A stretch of DNA of 64,000 nt. It comes from Stemphylium vesicarium. Taxonomy: Eukaryota > Ascomycota > Dothideomycetes > Pleosporales > Pleosporaceae. Shown here piece by piece: positions 12,007-22,311 of this stretch. The notes under the pieces were generated by a model, which was not told where the DNA came from, did not search any database, and saw only the letters and a list, made by a program, of their open reading frames with translations. The stretch lies in assembly GCA_004380135.1 (NCBI GenBank), contig QXCR01000003.1, positions 124,001 through 188,000 of the forward strand, written 5' to 3'. The first letter of the stretch is position 1; the number at the start of each line of letters is the position of its first letter. Position numbers and translations under genes: made by a program.

Positions 12007-13193
12007 CTACGCAACAGCAACCTCCTTCGCCCCGACAATAACCTCCCCCTTATTCCTCTCCTCCTCCTCCTCCTCCCTCTTCCACCTCTCCGCTCTCCCA
12101 TAACTATCACTATACCCATTCCGAATCGCCTGCTCCACCGTAATCGGGTCCCACTTCTCCTTTTCCCCCTCTTTCCTACAATTCGGCAGACACTTGACCA
12201 CGTAATCCGGATTGCCACTGAAAAACACCGGAATACTGTACCTCTCCTGGCCACTAACGTTGATAACACGGTGCAAGTTCGATATATACCGATCGTTGCT
12301 CCACCGCATCATCAGGTTACCAAGATTGACGACGAAAGCACCGGGGGTGGGCTGCACGTCGAGCCACTCTGAGGTCGCATAGTCGTAGACTTGGAGGCCG
12401 GAGACGCGGTCTTGGAGTAGGATTGTTATGCAGCCGAAATCTGTGTGCGCGCCTATTCCGCGGGTGAGCTTTGCGGGGCTGTCCGGGGGTTGAGATGGGT
12501 AGTGCAGGAGACGCATTGTGGCGACGGCGTCGGTGGCGTAGGCGTCGAAATATGTGTCTGGGAGGTCGAGTGTGAGAGCGAGCACTTTGAGGATGTCCTT
12601 TGCTAGTTGAACGACGAGCGCGTAGTATTCTAGCGATGTGGCTTTGAAATCTTCGACGTCGGGGAGCATTGTTGGCGAGGGCCACATGTTGGGCCCGGAG
12701 TTTAGCTTCTTGTTGATGAAGTAGGGGTGTGTTTTTGGGATTTCGTCGCCGATGTAGTAGCCCTCTTTTAACTCGGGGGATGTGCCTTCTTCGAGGATTT
12801 GAGATTTTAGGAGCTCGTAGCCGCGGTTCCATGTGTTTGTTGTGTCTGTAGGGCGTGGTGTTAGAAGACTGCCTGTCGCATACGGGAGGGTCGATGTAGA
12901 TGTACCTTTGTTGACTTTGTTCTTCTCTTCCAACGGCAGGTTGAAGAATTTCTTGTTCCAGTCCATCATCTTGCTCTGCAAGTCGATGGGTACATTATGT
13001 CCTGTGATCTGGAAAAAGCCATTGTGCAGACAGCAGTCGCGGACTTCATCCACGAGTTGCTGCTTCAACGCTGCATCGCTTTGGTAGAACCCTATTGATT
13101 TACATTAGTCTCATTGATGACCAAGACGTAGATCGTACTGGACTACATACGAGAAAAGTCGAGGATTGGAGGAGCTTCGCCGGCGGCTGGCAT
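12007..13193 (-). CDS. 2-oxoglutarate/Fe(II) dioxygenase, isopenicillin N synthase-like
   Basis: Three exons (13151-13193, 12906-13091, 12007-12845) encode 355 residues. The N-terminal DIOX_N part starts PAAGEAPPILDFSRF; the jelly-roll core has the iron ligands H210-T-D212 and H268 (NLHRVIN) and the 2-oxoglutarate-binding R278-Y-S280. The second intron, 12846-12905, is 60 bp and free of stops, so it hides inside an open frame. Removing it restores the family sequence NTWNRGYELLKSQ directly after the helix KNKVNK, and a CTAAC branch point is visible. The C-terminus is a Glu/Lys run. Relatives include thymine 7-hydroxylase and many secondary-metabolism oxygenases, so the substrate is open. It is tandem with the xanthine dioxygenase gene, but no UaY-like site was seen in its own 370-bp upstream region. 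Confidence 0.85.
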
Positions 13194-13563
13194 GATGGTA
13201 TTTGTTTATTTGTGGTGATCAATCGTAGGCAATGTGAGGGATGAGGATTGTGGATTGCTAGTACGGTTGCATTCTAAGGTTGCTATATAGTTATATTATT
13301 TCTTACATTGAGTTCGTCCATGCATCGTCCATCCAATCCGCTACCCCTCACGAGCATTGCGTTATCGATAACAGCGGGAGACGATGAAAGATGGCGGTGG
13401 TGGGGTTAGCTCCGGGACCCACTGCTGCGAATACCTTCACCCCCACTTTTGATAACGGTGCATGATTGGATCACTTCGTTAGGGCAATCGCATACGTTGG
13501 CGAAATATGGTATGATTAGATAAACATGGGGATACTCCTACGACGCGAAACGAAAGCTGTTAT
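13194..13563. other. intergenic, dioxygenase promoter region
   Basis: This 370-bp gap separates the ATG of the 2-oxoglutarate dioxygenase from the stop codon of the xanthine dioxygenase, both on the minus strand. An ATCGATAAC segment near 13365 includes a GATA core. No other recognisable element was found. Confidence 0.4.
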
Positions 13564-14802
13564 CTACTCATCAGGTCCCACCACACCTTGGCTGGCAGCC
13601 ATGTTGCACTGCCTGAATATCCGGACCTCGTCAGGCAAAAAGCTCCCTGTGACTGTATGCAGTACGCCTCTGTTGTGGAATAAAGCTAGATCGCCTTCTT
13701 CCCAGTCTACCGCGTAGACCAACTCCGGTGCGATGCCTGGTCTCTGCATCCTGTACACAATTTCGCGTACTTCTTTCAGGTCGTCGAGAACGGTGCCGTC
13801 GGCAAGATGTAGGGCTTGAACGGCAGAAGGATGGATCTGTAGTGCAAGAGCGCCGGTGATAGGGTTCTTCCAGCACATGGGTAGGATCTTGATCTTGCTA
13901 GAATCGATAGGTGGGAGTTGAGAGGCAGGAAGTTCTAAGTCTTCGGAGAGGAGACCAAGACCGGTGGAGTGGGAGCGCGCGCTAGACATCCATATGTATG
14001 AGTGAGGTGCGTACTGTTCTTTCGTCAGCTTGTTTCTTACACGATTGGCGCATTACTGAAACTTCTCACCTGTACTTTCGTGGTCCTGGCAAACTCTTTG
14101 TCTTTCTCACCTAGCAGATCGTACATCTTGTAGCTGCTCACAAAAGCAGTGCTGCCTCTCGAGAGCTTGAGCTCATCGCCAGTTCCGTCATCGTACCGGC
14201 ATGTCATTTTCTCAGTCTTTGGCACCTGTACAGCAAGCAGGCTGGTAACCTTTGGCGGGTCAAGGTCGTACAGTGCCGCATCGATGTGCCAGCGGTAGAA
14301 CCTCGTATTATCCCGGTCGTCTTCGTCGCTAATGACGTCTCTATGAAAGGTTCGGTGATGGGGGTGCTTGAGGGTAATGTCCTTCAGGCCTTCGAACTCT
14401 GCGACAGGCCCATTACCGATGACCTGGACTTGTGGTTGATGCGGAATTGTCTTCAGGTCAGGGTGCAGAATCGAGCGTTTAGCATCGAGTGTCCTGCCAT
14501 GACCATAGCCTGTCGCTGCAGGATCAAAGAGCCTGGTAAGCTCGTATTGGGCTTTTGGTGATAGTGATTGCTGATTCTTGAAAAGGATGACTTGGTTCTC
14601 GTAAAGGGCTTTGATGATGGTTGATGCATCGGCTTCTGGTAATGTATTTGTCAGGACTGAACTTTGCTGGACGCATACGGTAATACGCACCAGTGAGATT
14701 TTCCAGGTCAGCACCCTGTATTTCAGCACCAAAGTCGCACGATGAACCCGCTTGCGGTTCAAACTTGTTCACGGTGATTTGGCTATCGGTGGAGTGTGGC
14801 AT
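13564..14802 (-). CDS. xanA: xanthine dioxygenase XanA-type (Fe(II)/2-oxoglutarate, TauD family)
   Basis: Three exons (14691-14802, 14070-14635, 13564-14013) encode 375 residues. The TauD/TfdA fold is marked by H154-I-D156 (RWHIDAALYD) and H345 (GVLHTVTG), the iron ligands. As I recall them, the residues probed in Aspergillus nidulans XanA are H149, D151, H340, K122, E137, D138, Q356 and N358. Each maps here at a constant offset of five: H154, D156, H345, K127, E142, D143, Q361, N363. This supports xanthine-to-urate hydroxylation rather than taurine use. XanA enzymes let fungi use xanthine without molybdenum hydroxylase and sit in the purine catabolic pathway. The upstream region has a perfect TCGG-N6-CCGA palindrome and a GATA site, matching UaY and AreA control. 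No change to a key residue was seen. Confidence 0.82.
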
Positions 14803-14924
14803 GACGGGCGATTGCGGTATATCTGATATTGATGAAGTGGGTGTTTTGTATTCATTGCAGTCACCCTCGTGTATTATATACCGGATTCCTTCTGTTTGAT
14901 GTTCATGATGGTCGGTCGCTGAGG

Positions 14925-14938
14925 TCGGAGGCGGCCGA
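14925..14938. promoter_or_regulatory. UaY-type purine-regulator site, TCGG-N6-CCGA
   Basis: The sequence TCGGAGGCGGCCGA is an exact match to the palindrome recognised by the Zn2Cys6 activator UaY of purine-utilisation genes in aspergilli. It lies 123-136 bp upstream of the ATG of the XanA-type gene. The match and position are seen directly; binding is inferred from the family. Confidence 0.7.
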
Positions 14939-15015
14939 CACCAGTTGCATGGCGGGCCAATCAGCGTAAGGCGCGCCTATAGGCACCGGAAAAGCAGAAA
15001 ATAAAGAGGAGTTGC

Positions 15016-15022
15016 AGATAAG
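15016..15022 (+). promoter_or_regulatory. GATA site (AreA-type)
   Basis: AGATAAG matches the HGATAR consensus of the nitrogen regulator AreA. It lies about 215 bp upstream of the xanthine dioxygenase ATG and 80 bp from the UaY-type site. Single GATA sites are common by chance, so weight comes only from the pairing. Confidence 0.4.
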
Positions 15023-15192
15023 ACAAACGGCGCAATGCGATTGAGATGGGGTTCGCAAATCGCCGAGTTGCATGCTGATGGGAAAATAAATGCAAGATGG
15101 AACAATTTGTACTCATTAGTGCTAAAACAAAGACGCGCTAGACGGAACATTCAAAGGGTATTTACAAATCGTGCAAACATGACAACGGTCTC

Positions 15193-16305
15193 TCAGTGGA
15201 CCATGCTCTTTCCAATCTCACTTTCCCAGTTGTTCGCTCGCTCGAAGCCGTTTGAGTGGCTCTGGTAGTCCATCATGGCCTGCATCACCTCATCTCTGGA
15301 GGTAACCACGAATGGGCCGTATTGTACAATGGGCTGATCCAACGGGAGGCCCGCAACCAGAATGAATCTGGACTCCTTTTCAGCACCCTCCTCCACGGAA
15401 GCTTCAATGCTGTCACCGTTGCTCTCAAAAACGACATTGTGGTATTGTTCGATTGGTCGCGACACGCCGTCGGAGGAGAAGATAGTGGTGCCATTCAGCA
15501 GGTAGGCAAACGCGTTCCAACCCTTCGGCAGGGGCTGCTTGACCTTGCCACCGGGTTGAACTGTAAAGTCCAGAAGCCAGACCGGAGTGTATGCCAGCTC
15601 CTTCAGACTCTCTGTGCCGTATGCCTGCCCACTAATAACCTTGACGTGCACCTTGCCGTTATCCGCAGTCGTCTCGGGAATCTCCTTGGCGCGCAAATCT
15701 CGGTATCGTGGTTCGCATGACTTCAGCTCCTTGGGCAAATCGACCCACAGCTGCATACCAACGTTGGGCGAGCCATCCTCGTTCTGGCGAGGCATCTCGG
15801 CGTGGACGATGCCCCGGCCGGCAGTCATGAATTGCAAATCACCCGTTTCGATAGTTCCCTTGTTCCCTGCAAAGTCTTCGTGATCAACAGCGCCAGAGAT
15901 CAAGTACGTGATCGTCTCTTGTCCTCTATGCGGGTGATCAGGGAAGCCAGCGCCAGGCGGGATGGCGAAATGGTCGAGCATTAGGAAAGGGGAGAAGTTG
16001 CGCAACTTCGGTGTGCCCACACTTCTCCTCACTCTTGCTCCCGCTCCCTCAGACTGTTCAATTGCAAGGAATGACTTAGCAATCTTGCGGGGCTCATCGG
16101 TTGTAAAGGCCTCGTCAGGAATGACGGGCAGGCCACGGAACATGGTCGACATGTCTTCGGTGGTGTTGTAAGAGGGTTTCGTATTTCTTGCGAAGGAGGT
16201 AACGTGCTTGAGTGAATGCGTTATTCTTGAAAGCATATACTCGTTGTTGTATATAGCAAGTGCGATTGCGACGAGTGCGAAAAGGATGGATGAGAACGTC
16301 TTCAT
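15193..16305 (-). CDS. pirin-family bicupin with N-terminal hydrophobic segment
   Basis: A single exon encodes 370 residues from the ATG at 16305; upstream codons lack an ATG. Residues 1-20 (MKTFSSILFALVAIALAIYN) are hydrophobic and could be a signal anchor or organelle-targeting sequence, which canonical nuclear pirins lack. The pirin core starts near residue 55 (MFRGLPVIPDEAF). It carries the metal ligands H124 and H126 (DHPHRGQET), H168 and E170 (GRGIVHAEMP), followed by the second cupin ending in QYGPFVVTSRDEVMQAM, a standard pirin C-terminus. Pirins are iron proteins acting as redox-sensitive transcription cofactors, and some have quercetinase activity. Which applies here is not visible. 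Confidence 0.9.
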   Translation of the reverse strand: MKTFSSILFALVAIALAIYNNEYMLSRITHSLKHVTSFARNTKPSYNTTEDMSTMFRGLPVIPDEAFTTDEPRKIAKSFLAIEQSEGAGARVRRSVGTPKLRNFSPFLMLDHFAIPPGAGFPDHPHRGQETITYLISGAVDHEDFAGNKGTIETGDLQFMTAGRGIVHAEMPRQNEDGSPNVGMQLWVDLPKELKSCEPRYRDLRAKEIPETTADNGKVHVKVISGQAYGTESLKELAYTPVWLLDFTVQPGGKVKQPLPKGWNAFAYLLNGTTIFSSDGVSRPIEQYHNVVFESNGDSIEASVEEGAEKESRFILVAGLPLDQPIVQYGPFVVTSRDEVMQAMMDYQSHSNGFERANNWESEIGKSMVH

Positions 16306-17194
16306 GGGGCAGGATGGGGCGATATATACCCGTCGCAACAAGTTCGACTAGAATATTCGGAAGCGCCTTCGGTGTGGGTGCGAGTGGATGACATAGTGAC
16401 TCTGGCAGCTTAGTTGATGTTTAGCAACAGATCTTGGTTGAGGTGAGGCTTGGCGATTTGATGCTTTGTCGAACATGACCAAGCACTACTAATTTGGTGT
16501 GGGGCCAATACTCGGGAGCTGCAGCTTCCGCCGGCCAATGAGGGCGGGGGCGATGACGGAACGCTTTCCGCCTTTGCTCAACACCAACCTCCTTTCCCTT
16601 TCTTTTTCACTTTCCCACGTCTGCTCTGTTTGCAGATCACCGCAGTGGTTATAGCAGTCGCTTGTACCTTTTCCCTCGCCAGTGGAACCGATCGAGTCAT
16701 CGTTGGTGTGACGACAACACGGAATACAATGAACTTTCTCAACTGTGACTTTATTCTCTAAAATGCGCCTTTCAGCTTTTTCGCAGCTTCCAGCGCGTCC
16801 ACCAGTTGATGAGCGTTTGCCTGTTGAGACGCTCGCCTGTAGTATGAGCCACCGCTTGATTCCTGACCCCCGACATCGGCACTATGGAACATCTCGCTTC
16901 TCAGGCATCCATCAATTTCTTGCCCTATCATCACACCCCGTTGCATGAGGAGAACTCCTTCAGTACTCGGCTGTGAGTAATGGAGCTCGGCCGTTTGAAA
17001 CGTACCCACTTCTTTTCTGCGTTTTCTTTCACCTAATGGTCATGGGTCCTGCGGGCCGCTTCTATGGGGCTTCTGGAACATGCAAACGCAGACGGGCACT
17101 TGGCGCCATTGCAATGTCACACAATCAGCTAACTATTGAATAACTGAGCGAGAGCTGGAGCTCTGTCGCTCAATCCTGTGCGGCTCCAACGACC
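16306..17194. other. intergenic, divergent promoters
   Basis: This separates the pirin ATG (minus) from the phosphotransferase ATG (plus). A minus-strand open frame at 16758-17009 (ends QLVDALEAAKKLKGAF) looks protein-like but has no ATG at its 5' end and no family match. CCAAT motifs occur near 16534. No gene is firmly supported. Confidence 0.4.
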
Positions 17195-18580
17195 ATGCCC
17201 AGCTTAGACGCCGCCCCACCAACATCGAGGTTCAACGCGGCAAAGATACGCGAATACCTAGATGAGAACGACCGAGATCCGAAGCAGATGCATGAGAGCA
17301 ACGACGCGAGCGACGAGGTGGCCTCTGTCACGTCAACTATCTATCACCAGCAAGAACCGTTCGGAGATTTCAAGAAGAGAGTCGCGCGGCTTTGCTCCGG
17401 CAAATTTCCCAACGCGAGCGTAAGCATTGAGCGCCTTAGAGGAGGAACGTACAATCGTATCACCGCCATCACTGTCACTACTTTACGTCCCCACCTATTG
17501 AGTCTGGCATGGCTTCGTGCGCTCACATTCGGTCATAAAAGCAAGGCTGGCGATCAGCCAACCAAGTACTACATACTAAGGGCTTTGCGGGAAGAGCAAA
17601 CAATCGATCACTGGGACCTGACATACGACGTGTCCACACTTGTACTTGCACGCCGAATACTCAAGTCTGTTGTTCCCACAATCATCGCCTCAGACTCACG
17701 TTCAGAGAATACCCTGTCACGCCCATACACGATCCAAGAGCGACTGCCAGGTCTTAACCTGAACGAGATCTGGTCCTCGCTCACGGTCTCTCAAAAGGAG
17801 CATGCGCTATACATCATTGTACACCTTGTGAAGATATTACAAGCTGTACGATGCCGAACAGCAGGCGTCGTTGCCCGAGTGGACACACCACGTGACGCTC
17901 ACAGCAATACCCGCTTCTTAATACACTCCTTCAAGATTGGCACCAGTCAGACCTCGCCGCTTGTCGAACCTCACGTTAGCAAAGCCAGGCCGGGTACAAC
18001 ATATGAGTTTATGATGAGCCAAGCGCAAAAATGGGAGGAGCTGGACATGTATATCGACAACCCTTGGAAACTCAGATGGGGCCATTTCAAGGTCATCGCC
18101 CAGTCTCTTTATGACATGGGCTTTATCCCCGACGCCGACCAGTTTTACTTTTGCCACCTCGATCTATATGCGCGCAACTTGCTTGTGCAGATTGTCGACG
18201 ACTCAACGCTCAAGCTCACAGCAGTACTGGACTGGGATGCCCAATTTGCCCATTTTTGTCCCAAATTCGTGGCCTACCGGGCCCCCTTTTGGTTATGGCT
18301 CGACCGAAGCGAAAACGAGTACAATGAGATGCTTGCAACCACGGAACCCACAGATCCCGGCCTCCTGCGCATGAAGGCTCTGTGGGAAAGGCTAGCAGGC
18401 GACGAATGGAAAAGATATGCTTTTACGCCAGAATACATGATCGCAAGGAGGCTTTTCACGAGGTTGCGCGACGGTATATGTCGGGTTGGAGACGACGATG
18501 ATGCCACCTCCATTGTTGATGATTGGCAGAAACTTCACTACGATGAGAGGCTTGTGACAACGGACATGTCCCATGAGTAG
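17195..18580 (+). CDS. APH-family phosphotransferase (kinase-like)
   Basis: A single exon encodes 461 residues. The aminoglycoside-phosphotransferase/kinase-like fold is recognised from RLRGGTYNRITAI (nucleotide loop), YYILRALREE (the Lys of canonical kinases is not obvious here), YTIQERLPGLNLNEIW (hinge), the catalytic loop FCHLDLYARNLLV (H-x-D-x4-N) and the metal-binding LTAVLDWDAQFAHF. Fungal genomes carry many such paralogues whose substrates are unknown; few act on antibiotics. The first 60 residues are polar and probably disordered. No linked gene suggests a pathway. Confidence 0.8.
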   Translation: MPSLDAAPPTSRFNAAKIREYLDENDRDPKQMHESNDASDEVASVTSTIYHQQEPFGDFKKRVARLCSGKFPNASVSIERLRGGTYNRITAITVTTLRPHLLSLAWLRALTFGHKSKAGDQPTKYYILRALREEQTIDHWDLTYDVSTLVLARRILKSVVPTIIASDSRSENTLSRPYTIQERLPGLNLNEIWSSLTVSQKEHALYIIVHLVKILQAVRCRTAGVVARVDTPRDAHSNTRFLIHSFKIGTSQTSPLVEPHVSKARPGTTYEFMMSQAQKWEELDMYIDNPWKLRWGHFKVIAQSLYDMGFIPDADQFYFCHLDLYARNLLVQIVDDSTLKLTAVLDWDAQFAHFCPKFVAYRAPFWLWLDRSENEYNEMLATTEPTDPGLLRMKALWERLAGDEWKRYAFTPEYMIARRLFTRLRDGICRVGDDDDATSIVDDWQKLHYDERLVTTDMSHE

Positions 18581-19488
18581 GGAGGGGTTTAAGAGAGACG
18601 GATTGCGCACCTTGTTAGAGGTGTATCCGAGGTAGTCGCGTCGGGATGTGGGTGCGTGGTAACTTACTAGTCGATGTGACTAGTGAAGATGTCAGGTCAA
18701 CGACTGGAAGAATATAGAAGGCGCGGAAGAAGCTATATGAAGATTCCTCGAGGCTGTGCATGGGTTTCGCGAGGCTGTGCTAGATCTGCTACCAGGAGTG
18801 TAGAGTCGTACAGAGCTGACCCTACACAGCCATGGCTCTGGCACCAAGATCCGACGCCCATTGACGAGGGGCATCAGAAGAGTTACCGAGAAAGATGTGC
18901 CATGCCTTTCTTCGTTCTGCGCCAGATTATTTTGCTCTCTTACAAACTTTATGGGAAGTACACAAGTCGAATTATGACATGCATTGCTAAGTGTCCGCCC
19001 CGCAAATCGTGGCGCACTCAAGGCTGAAAATGCCCAGACTAGACCAGTGAGCACAAAGATGACCAACCGGAGCAGCCGAGAGAATAGCAACGACGAGTAA
19101 GTCTGACCGGTCAATCAATATCCAAGCGCGTATGGCTTCTGTTCTACCCCATTATGCTTGTCATGGAGAAGGGGGTTGAGCCAGCTTACACATAGAGTAA
19201 GAGATGTGTTTTTCGCCAACCACCCTTCGACGCCTTGTTTTTAAAGCATTTACAACGGATCCGAGTGTCACAAACTCCGCAGAGTACGACCAGACACAAG
19301 GCGTTTCCCTCTTGCCTAATCGACAAGCCTCCCAAGGATGACGTTGGTGCTGAACCGCGGGCTTTAGCTAGCCTGGGCACAGAAGATGCATTGACCCTAT
19401 AGACTGCTGTTTGGCCACTGGTAAGCTGTGGAAAATCCTTCACTCCCTCTACCCTTACACAATACTTTCGTCACCATCACGTGAGAAC
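18581..19488. other. intergenic
   Basis: Short overlapping frames occur on both strands (18683-19114) with no motif. TCGCGAGGCTGTGC and CCTCGAGGCTGTGC near 18750-18780 form a small local direct repeat. No gene is supported. Confidence 0.4.
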
Positions 19489-20549
19489 ATGACACAACTT
19501 CAGTCTCCAGACAGTGTCGATCCTCCTCGGCTTGCAAACTTTACAGAGGTTGGTTCGCCATACTACGGAGGTGATGGCCCCCTTACCGTGTCCATGCACG
19601 AACTTGACGATCGTTCGACTAGATCCAGGCCCCGAAAAACCATCCAAGTCCTTGTGGAACGTCCCTCGCCCGCAAAGGGCATTGTAGGCACAACAACAGT
19701 CCCTGGAAATTCTCGTCCACCGCGACGAGCACCCCGTGCAGGTCTGAAGAAAAACAAAGCTCAGAGAACCATATTCGCAGAGCAGCAAGTGCAGAAACAT
19801 GTACTTCCTCCAATCCACGATGAAACTATAGCGATCACGGAGAGCGCCGAAAAGCCAACTTGCTCATTAAACCTCACGTGTTACCGGTCCGGCAGGCATG
19901 GTTGTCTCAGACGGCAGATACAGGTTGCTAGAACCCCCGCGGCGCCGAACCCTAACGGAGATGTACTCGTGACGGACGATCAAGAATTCTTCCGCGCCGT
20001 ATCCCGTGAATACGAACAGCATCTGTGTGGCTTCTGGCGCCGATGCACGACTCTTAAGACTCTGAAACGCATTAGGCTACTATCAGTGAGTCTAGAAAAA
20101 GAAAAATCACAAGGTGATATGATACTAACAGCAGTCAAGTACACGCCCTCGAGCAGACCACAAGTAGTCCCACTCGATGACTTCACGCTTCAAGAGATCT
20201 TCTACGCATACCAGAACCCCAACAGCGTAGAACCCGACCAAGAGTGGATAAACTGGGTCTTTCGTCTGCGCCAACCTGATCGTCGGCACGCCTTGGAGTT
20301 CGTCGAGGATTGGAGCGGTTTCCGTATTGGTCTTGTTGGATCGATACCCTGGGTTGCGGCAACCGTTGTTGGTGTAACTTGGGTAGCGAAAGGCGGTGAT
20401 ACACAGACTGCTTTTACTGTCGCTGCTTTTATTTTGACTGTTGGCACGAGTAAGTTTCGTTCACCCAGCAGATGCAGTGAGACATCAGGCTAACAAAACT
20501 TTCAGCTTGGCTCGCGCTTCTGGCGATAATAAGCAAGGCCGAATCCTAG
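19489..20549 (+). CDS. uncharacterised protein with two C-terminal membrane segments
   Basis: Two exons (19489-20449, 20506-20549) joined over a 56-bp intron give 334 residues. The frame is open to 19411 and the earlier ATG would add 26 residues; I chose MTQLQSPDS. The N-terminal half is polar and basic (RPPRRAPRAGLKKNK). The conserved part starts at the DDFTLQEIFYAYQNP block, followed by EWINWVFRLRQPDRRHALEFVEDWSGFRI. Two hydrophobic helices follow (GSIPWVAATVVGVTWVA and TAFTVAAFILTVGTTWLALLAII). Without the intron the second helix would be cut by an altered tail, which supports the splice. I recognise this layout from uncharacterised fungal proteins but know no function. Confidence 0.75.
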
Positions 20550-20941
20550 AAATGGGGTCACATAATGGAATACAGTACGGGTCATTACAATATCGCGGCT
20601 TGGTGTTGAATCGAATACCAGGTAATCGATCGGCCTCCGTGAAAAGAACGCCCCTGGGATGTGTCTACACATCCCCATATCCCTCTGCTTATTGTATGCT
20701 TGTGATAAGGCTGCGCTTCAGCCGCGGGACATTTGCGAGATGGACTTAAAGACACAAGCGCAATTTTTTGTATAGCCTCTATCGCTTTTAATGACTAGTG
20801 CGAACCATCTCAACAAAGTGAAAGCATCAGTAACGGAATTCCAATGCTGTATTTGTAGAAGAATTAAAGAAGCTAACACTAATATATGCAGAAGACTGAG
20901 GAAACCGCATCCATATAAGTCCCTGACTACACCTGTCGACA
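20550..20941. other. intergenic
   Basis: This 392-bp stretch lies between the membrane-protein gene and the decayed HET gene, both on the plus strand. No open frame or motif of note was seen. Confidence 0.4.
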
Positions 20942-21513
20942 ATGCGCCTACTCAACACACGAAAACTTGAGCTCACCTCATTATTTGGCAAGGCTCTAGA
21001 ATATGTCACAAAAGAAACCATCCAGGATCCCAACTACCCAGCTCGATCAAAATCTGGGTACTTGTGCACTGGCAGAAAAAGATGGGTTTGAATGGGTATG
21101 GATCGAAAGTTGTTGCATTGACAAAAGAGGCTCTACAGAGTTATCGGAAGCTATCAAATCGATGGCTAGGTGGTATAGAGAGGCTCAGATCAGCTACGTT
21201 AATCTTAGTGATGTGCCCTCTGTACCGGAAAAGTGGAGAGAAAGCCATAGACGCAGAGTTGTCAACAATCAATCATAATTGCAGATCACTACCCCGCACT
21301 AACCTATATAAGTAAGAGTTAAACTAGACTAGGTAAATGATCTGCAAATATTTGCAAATATTTGCAGCTTGATTGCAGCTTGATAAATTGTTGACAACTC
21401 TGCATAGACGGACACCCATGATACCATTTCCTCAGAGCTAGTGGTTCAATCGCTGTTGAACGCTACAAGAGCTATTGACACCCAGTAGGGTGGAATTCTA
21501 CGCCGCTGACTGG
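20942..21513 (+). pseudogene. HET-domain gene fragment, broken and carrying a MITE
   Basis: The start is typical of HET (heterokaryon incompatibility) proteins: ATG at 20942 reads MRLLNTRKLEL. After a frameshift and apparent loss of the YAILSHTWG block, the next frame continues CALAEKDGFEWVWIESCCIDKRGSTELSEAIKSMARWY and NLSDVPSV. At 21254 a 149-bp element interrupts it. Removing the element and one 8-bp target copy restores the same frame, which continues WFNRC-stop-TLQELLTPSRVEFYAADW, the next HET block. In-frame TAG (21439-21441) and TGA (21457-21459) codons confirm decay, and the large C-terminal part is not recognisable. Intact HET proteins trigger cell death on non-self fusion. Confidence 0.85.
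21246..21410. mobile_element. hAT-like MITE, 149 bp, with 8-bp target duplication
   Basis: The element spans 21254-21402. Its ends are perfect 16-bp terminal inverted repeats (CAGAGTTGTCAACAAT and its complement), and it is flanked by identical 8-bp copies CATAGACG at 21246-21253 and 21403-21410. An 8-bp duplication and CAG-starting ends are hallmarks of the hAT superfamily. Inside there is no coding capacity; short direct repeats (TGCAAATATT twice, GCAGCTTGATT twice) lie near the right end. It is therefore a non-autonomous miniature element moved by a transposase from elsewhere. It sits in the coding frame of a HET gene. Confidence 0.88.
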
Positions 21514-22311
21514 TCGCCACTCAGATTCAAGTACTCGCATACCCTGGAGAGAACTTCAAGATCACGTCACGGTCAGTTCCGCTAGGGTGCGCCGATTAGA
21601 GTCGCCGGAATTGGAGGGCGCAAAAGTCGGAGCATTATCTGGAATTGGGAAGAGAAAAATTCTTTCCAATTGTGCTAGTCGTTTCGAAGGTATCTCATCT
21701 AAGTTTGATTATTAGGTGCATAATAGAGGGAGAACGGAAGACCTCAATTGGTGGAATACGATTAATAAAAGTTGGGGCGGATAGAAATCCTTCTGCTTTA
21801 ACCTCCCACTTATCCGACCTTTCTGCGGCCACCGTCAAAGCGTTTGGGGGTCGCCTTTCTCTTCTAATCAAAGGTACTAGTGGCACTGTGGAGATTGCGT
21901 TACGTCGTCTGGCTACGACCAAAACCCGACCTACAGCGTTATATAAGGAAGTCCTCTGTTACCGCTTAGAAGTTGAATACATCGATCTAGACCTGACGCA
22001 CAATGCAATCTCCAATCACACAACCTGGTGCAACCTACTCCCAGTAATGAGCCGCTTGTGGGATGACTACTTTCCATAGCCTACAACGACCCGGATGATG
22101 ACGCCCATTGAGCGGATGCATAGATTATTCCCATCGCGGGATCCAAACGAGGGGCCAATTGCACCGGACTTGACAGTGAATATCGATGAAGACGTGTAGA
22201 GACTAGACTAAGGGCTTTTGTGTATTATATCGAGAAAAAAAAAAGAAAAAACCAGCCTCTAACCCAAGAACGCCTTTTCCCAAATCCAGGTCACCGAAAA
22301 GGAGAAATCTC
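21514..22311 (+). other. unidentified broken open frame beyond the HET fragment
   Basis: One plus frame runs 21645-22079, stops at a TAG, and continues in the same frame to a TAG at about 22196, ending PIERMHRLFPSRDPNEGPIAPDLTVNIDEDV, which looks like a real protein C-terminus. I do not recognise the family, and the preceding part is not clearly coding. It may be another decayed gene tail or the degenerate 3' part of the HET gene region. Confidence 0.3.

Larger units (their letters stand above)
14803..15192. other. xanthine dioxygenase promoter region
   Basis: This gap of 390 bp lies between the xanthine dioxygenase ATG and the pirin stop codon. It holds the UaY-type palindrome (14925-14938), a CCAAT box on the plus strand at 14957-14961, and AGATAAG at 15016-15022. 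The UaY and GATA elements are listed separately. Confidence 0.6.

Noticed and set aside
16758..17009. 83-codon minus-strand frame near the pirin gene
   Set aside because: Starts with GTG, has no recognised family and no upstream exon.
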